Source of the DNA: Pelosinus propionicus DSM 13327
GTDB lineage: Bacteria; Bacillota; Negativicutes; DSM-13327
Assembly (NCBI RefSeq): GCF_900114615.1
Contig: NZ_FOTS01000033.1
Location: 1 to 56,488 of the forward strand
Reading direction: 5' to 3'
DNA length: 56,488 bases
Shown: in pieces, positions 53,747 to 56,488 of the stretch
How the letters are laid out: every line of letters begins with the position of its first letter
How positions within the stretch are numbered: position 1 is the stretch's first letter
Translations under genes and position numbers: made by a program
Notes under the pieces: generated by a model
Told to the model about the DNA's origin: nothing
Seen by the model: only the letters and a program-made list of their open reading frames with translations
Databases searched by the model: none

Positions 53747-54394
53747 ATGATTACGTATCTATTAAAATATTATGATCAAATGTTAATGCTGCTATTAGAG
53801 CATTTGTATTTGGTTTGTTTAAGTATGCTGATTTCTCTCTTAGTGGCAATACCAATTGGATTGTTTCTTTCAAGGTCAAAATGGCTGTCCGCGGCTGCAT
53901 TATCGTTCTTTGGCGTTGTTTACTCCATACCCAGCTTAGCCTTGTTTTCTTTTTTGATTCCAGCATTCGGTTTGGGAAAGATGACGGCTATTGCTGTGTT
54001 AGTCATCTACAATCAATACATTTTGGTCAGGAATACAGTAGCGGGCTTTCAGTCCATCGATGCATCTATTATCGAAGCAGGATATGGGATGGGGCTTAGT
54101 GCCAAATATATGTTTTTAAAAATACAGCTGCCTCTAGCCTTACCGATTATTTTAGGAGGTATTCGTATCGCAACTGTTTCTACCATTGGTATTGCAACCA
54201 TTGCAGCCGTAATTCATGCAGGGGGATTAGGCGTCCTGCTGTTTGACGGGTTACGGATGAATTATTTGCCCAAGATTTTCTGGGGGACGATTTTGTCCTC
54301 CCTTTTGGCTTATCTGACCAACCATATTTTCTTGTCTTTTGAGACAAAAGCCATAGAAAAGGCGAGGGGGGAATGCAGGGGAGATGAGGTTTAG
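53747..54394 (+). CDS. osmolyte ABC transporter permease (OpuBD/OpuCD-like)
   Basis: 215 residues, second permease, six hydrophobic helices (YLVCLSMLISLLVAIPIGLFLS, VVYSIPSLALFSFLIPAFGLGKMTA) with the coupling loop SIIEAGYGMGLSAKYMFLKIQLPLALPIILGGIRIA. It closes the four-gene osmolyte transporter operon, 18 bases after the ATPase. Confidence 0.9.
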   Translation: MITYLLKYYDQMLMLLLEHLYLVCLSMLISLLVAIPIGLFLSRSKWLSAAALSFFGVVYSIPSLALFSFLIPAFGLGKMTAIAVLVIYNQYILVRNTVAGFQSIDASIIEAGYGMGLSAKYMFLKIQLPLALPIILGGIRIATVSTIGIATIAAVIHAGGLGVLLFDGLRMNYLPKIFWGTILSSLLAYLTNHIFLSFETKAIEKARGECRGDEV

Positions 54395-54490
54395 ACGGCT
54401 AGGAAATTATTTCTGTGAGTTATTTTGTGCCAGATATGATAGAATATTCATGAGATGCTACATCATGATGTATTCGATTGGAGGGCTCAA

Positions 54491-55540
54491 ATGGTACATA
54501 GAATGATACTTCGCATAGGAGTGGTTTTTGCTGCAATTGTTTGCATTGTTACCCTGTATGGGGTGCCGTGTGCTCAGGCCGCTATGATTAGCACGAAGAG
54601 TGAAATCAGTATTGGCCGTGATGTAGGCAAGCAGCTTGAAAAAAAATATGGCGTGGTGGATGATCCAGCACTGCAAGAACGGGTAACTAAAATAGGTATG
54701 AACATGGTAGCTGTTAGTGACCGAAAAGATTTACCCTATTCGTTTAAAGTTTTAAACTCGAAAGATGTCAATGCCATGGCAGCACCTGGCGGGTTTATTT
54801 ACATATTTAAGGGTTTAGTGGATCTAATGCCATCTGATGATGAATTAGCTGGTGTAATCGGACATGAAATAGGACATGTGGTCAAACGGCATTCGGTTAA
54901 ACAAATTGAAAAAAATCTACTGCTCAATATTGGTTTTATTGCAGTATTTGGTGATAAGGCCGCGATACTTCAGAATTTAGCCATGAATGCGATTATGGCC
55001 GGCTATAGCCGATCTGATGAGAGAGAAGCTGATTATCTTGGATATCTTCATTCTTCTAAGGCGGGCTATAATCCCTATAGTATGAAAATGGGTTTGATGA
55101 AACTTTCCAGCTTGGAAAAAGGTTCACAAAATGATTTATTCTCCGATCATCCTGAGAGTAAAGAACGAATTGCTCTGGTGCAAAATTTTCTGGATAAGGA
55201 CAAGATCCATCCCAAAGCTCAATTAGCATCTGATGGAACATCGGGCCTGGTTGTAGACGGTAATTGGCAATTGCCGACGATTAGTGCGGAGTATGGCAGC
55301 TACAAGCCATTGTATCGAGCTTATTTTGTAGCTGGCTCCTTATATCGTATCAGTCAGTTGAAAAACTATAATCCGGATAAATATATCTTGGACTATGATG
55401 GAGAAAATGTGATCGTGTGTTATGATGACATTCAAATTGTCACCATTACTCCTGAGGATGCCATGTTTCATAACATGAGTGTCATGGATCTGGCTGGTTC
55501 CCATGTTGATAAGTTAAAGGAATGGAATCCTAAATTATGA
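54491..55540 (+). CDS. M48-family metalloprotease, exported
   Basis: About 349 residues. Signal peptide at residues 1-30 (ILRIGVVFAAIVCIVTLYG, cleaved near CAQAA). The peptidase domain has zinc motif VIGHEIGHVVKRHS around residue 125 and the third-ligand motif SDEREADYLGY. Periplasmic M48 proteins of the BepA/YfgC kind help outer-membrane protein quality control, which would fit a Negativicute with an outer membrane; that role is inference. ATG 54491 is chosen since GGAGGG (54480-54485) is 5 bases upstream and gives a clean signal peptide, unlike ATG 54455. Confidence 0.88.
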   Translation: MVHRMILRIGVVFAAIVCIVTLYGVPCAQAAMISTKSEISIGRDVGKQLEKKYGVVDDPALQERVTKIGMNMVAVSDRKDLPYSFKVLNSKDVNAMAAPGGFIYIFKGLVDLMPSDDELAGVIGHEIGHVVKRHSVKQIEKNLLLNIGFIAVFGDKAAILQNLAMNAIMAGYSRSDEREADYLGYLHSSKAGYNPYSMKMGLMKLSSLEKGSQNDLFSDHPESKERIALVQNFLDKDKIHPKAQLASDGTSGLVVDGNWQLPTISAEYGSYKPLYRAYFVAGSLYRISQLKNYNPDKYILDYDGENVIVCYDDIQIVTITPEDAMFHNMSVMDLAGSHVDKLKEWNPKL

Positions 55541-55548
55541 GTTATATT

Positions 55549-55588
55549 AAACTAGACAGCCATTGATCTATGGCTGTCTAGTTTTTTT
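55549..55588 (+). terminator. terminator of the M48 gene
   Basis: A perfect 15-bp stem, AAACTAGACAGCCAT (55549-55563) with ATGGCTGTCTAGTTT (55570-55584), followed by further T's. Confidence 0.9.
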
Positions 55589-55812
55589 ATAAGTATGAGC
55601 GTATCCGTTCTTAGATAGTGTAGAGATTTTTGAATGGAATATCTATAAATTGTTATGCTGTTGTTACGAAGCTGTCACATTAGCAGTTTATAATTAAAAT
55701 ACGTATTAAAAGAGGAGGCGGAAAAGCTAACAAATTTCATACTGTAAAAGGCTTACTAAAAAAGTGCATAGAGACGATACATTTTTTAAGATAGATAAAG
55801 GTGGAATGATTT

Positions 55813-56160
55813 ATGAGAAGCATAACAAAGAAAATGATGATATATTCTCTTGCGGGCATGCTGCAGCTTGGTTTTGGTGCATCCATAATCGAGGCTTCGC
55901 CGCTACATAATGAAGATATGCCTCCGATGGGGCAATATGAGCAATATGATCAACGTGGTCCGGGACCGAATCCTTATGAACGCGATCGCATGGAACGTGA
56001 AAGACATGAGCGGGAACGGTCTGAAAATGAGCGACATGAACATGAGATGAAACGGCGTCCTCATGAGAGTAAAAAAGCGTGGCATAAAAGACAGCAAAAA
56101 GAGATTGAACGACATGAAAGAGCTTTGCGGGAAATCCGTGAACATCGCGACCATCGGTAA
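55813..56160 (+). CDS. small exported His/Arg/Glu-rich protein
   Basis: 115 residues of unknown function. Residues 1-29 look like a signal peptide (KKMMIYSLAGMLQLGFGASIIEASP). The mature part is extremely charged: a Pro/Gly/Tyr-rich stretch, then repeated ER-H and R-E-R-H units (ERDRMERERHERERSENERH) and a basic C terminus ending REHRDHR. This predicts a helical, highly charged rod that could bind metal through its many histidines. AGGTGG precedes the start. The insertion sequence begins directly after its stop codon, so the native 3' end could have been cut. Confidence 0.7.
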   Translation: MRSITKKMMIYSLAGMLQLGFGASIIEASPLHNEDMPPMGQYEQYDQRGPGPNPYERDRMERERHERERSENERHEHEMKRRPHESKKAWHKRQQKEIERHERALREIREHRDHR

Positions 56161-56192
56161 GGAAAGGGGCTGTCGCACTAGCCCTAAAAAAC

Positions 56193-56228
56193 AAAAATGG
56201 CAACCGGCAGTAGCCGGGAGCCATTTTT
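56193..56228 (+). terminator. hairpin inside the IS left end
   Basis: AAAAATGGC and CCGGC (56193-56208) pair with GCCGG and GCCATTTTT (56213-56228) around AGTA. It terminates incoming transcription, protecting the transposase gene from readthrough. Confidence 0.75.
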
Positions 56229-56254
56229 TTGTGTAAAATCAAGTTTGTTGGAAC

Positions 56255-56488
56255 ATGAAAATACAAGCAAATTATATAACAGACACAAATATATATCAAC
56301 TAGTCTTGCCGATGGACATCGGCGAGATGATCCCAGAAGATGACTCGGTACGGTTACTCAGCGCAGTGTTAGAAAGGCTGGATTATAGCAAACTGTACAC
56401 TACGTACTCCCGAATGGGGAGAATCGAGAGATCACCGAAGCGTCTATTTAAAATTCTTGTCTATGGGTACATGAACGGCATCTATTCA
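56255..56488 (+). CDS. IS1182-family transposase, N-terminal part
   Basis: First 78 codons of a transposase, cut by the window end. The sequence (LVLPMDIGEMIPEDDSVRLLS, LDYSKLYTTYSRMGR, then LFKILVYGYMNGIYS) matches the N-terminal DUF772-type region of IS1182/IS5-like transposases. The catalytic DDE residues lie beyond the window. Confidence 0.85.
   Translation, partial: MKIQANYITDTNIYQLVLPMDIGEMIPEDDSVRLLSAVLERLDYSKLYTTYSRMGRIERSPKRLFKILVYGYMNGIYS

Larger units (their letters stand above)
56162..56488 (+). mobile_element. left end of an IS1182-type insertion sequence
   Basis: The GGGGCTGTCGCACTAG-like start directly after the preceding stop codon resembles the terminal inverted repeat of IS1182-family elements, and a transposase N terminus follows at 56255. 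The element leaves the window, so the right end and target duplication cannot be seen. The exact boundary is approximate. Confidence 0.6.

Noticed and set aside
55700-55800. GAGGAGG ribosome-binding-like sequence followed by a short peptide frame
   Set aside because: No start codon of any normal type follows at a suitable distance, so a small gene is not supported.
56193-56228. Hairpin first taken as the native terminator of the charged mini-protein
   Set aside because: It lies inside the left end of the IS, where such elements usually carry a protective terminator.
55811-56299. Minus-strand open frame of 162 codons
   Set aside because: It is the reverse shadow of the charged mini-protein and runs across the IS boundary; no ribosome binding site or homology.
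1-56488. CRISPR arrays, tRNA and rRNA genes, prophage
   Set aside because: No regularly spaced repeats, tRNA cloverleaf-like sequences, rRNA segments or phage structural genes were noticed on reading.

Overview
The window reads as a chromosomal segment of an anaerobic, outer-membrane-bearing Firmicute of the Negativicutes, most likely Sporomusaceae (Pelosinus/Sporomusa-like). The best evidence is a porin with an N-terminal SLH domain and a C-terminal beta-barrel (10214-11620), a hallmark of that class. It occurs with Firmicute regulation (a T-box, a CcpN-type repressor, a DeoR regulator, strong AGGAGG ribosome binding sites), PPDK with its regulatory protein, and moderately low GC. The taxonomic call is inference; no rRNA is present.

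Region 1 (1-24.9 kb) is a rhamnogalacturonan-I/rhamnose utilisation island. It holds a KDPG aldolase, a divergent DeoR regulator, a complete L-rhamnose pathway (rhaB, rhaA, rhaD, rhaM), a GH105 unsaturated rhamnogalacturonyl hydrolase, two GPH-type sugar symporters, an SLH porin, a LUD-domain protein, two PL4-type rhamnogalacturonan lyases (one exported, one not), a chemoreceptor and a large GH106-like hydrolase. Its edges are decaying: a uxaB fragment, an antisense membrane-protein remnant, a third GPH transporter fused by deletion to a beheaded GH4 galacturonidase-type gene, and a GH28 gene with an in-frame TAG. The broken genes mostly belong to the galacturonate arm, while the rhamnose arm is intact.

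Region 2 (24.9-26.2 kb) has two oppositely oriented fragments of an NfsA/NfrA-type nitroreductase, then an intact ferredoxin-nitroreductase. Region 3 (26.4-36.4 kb) is a LysR regulator and a large 5-oxoproline locus: pxpB-pxpC, then pxpA-pxpB-pxpC-accB-DUF969-DUF979-accC, followed by a soluble chemoreceptor-like protein. A dedicated biotin carboxyl carrier protein and biotin carboxylase inside a 5-oxoprolinase operon, with two different PxpBC pairs, is the most intriguing system here; both transcription units begin with hairpin/T-tract leaders.

Region 4 (36.5-39.5 kb, minus strand) is a T-box-controlled ilvD with a PanS/BASS-type transporter. Region 5 (39.7-46.4 kb) has a chemoreceptor, an FNR-box-driven small siroheme reductase-DUF1858 protein with an unknown partner, prfC, and a CYTH-CHAD protein. 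Region 6 (46.5-50.7 kb, minus strand) is ppdK, its regulatory kinase/phosphorylase, and a CcpN-like repressor that seems to start at ATT and is preceded by a perfect 24-bp palindrome. Region 7 (51.1-56.5 kb) is an OpuB/OpuC-type osmolyte ABC transporter, an M48 metalloprotease, a small secreted charged protein, and the left end of an IS1182-type insertion sequence running off the window. I saw no rRNA, tRNA or CRISPR array.
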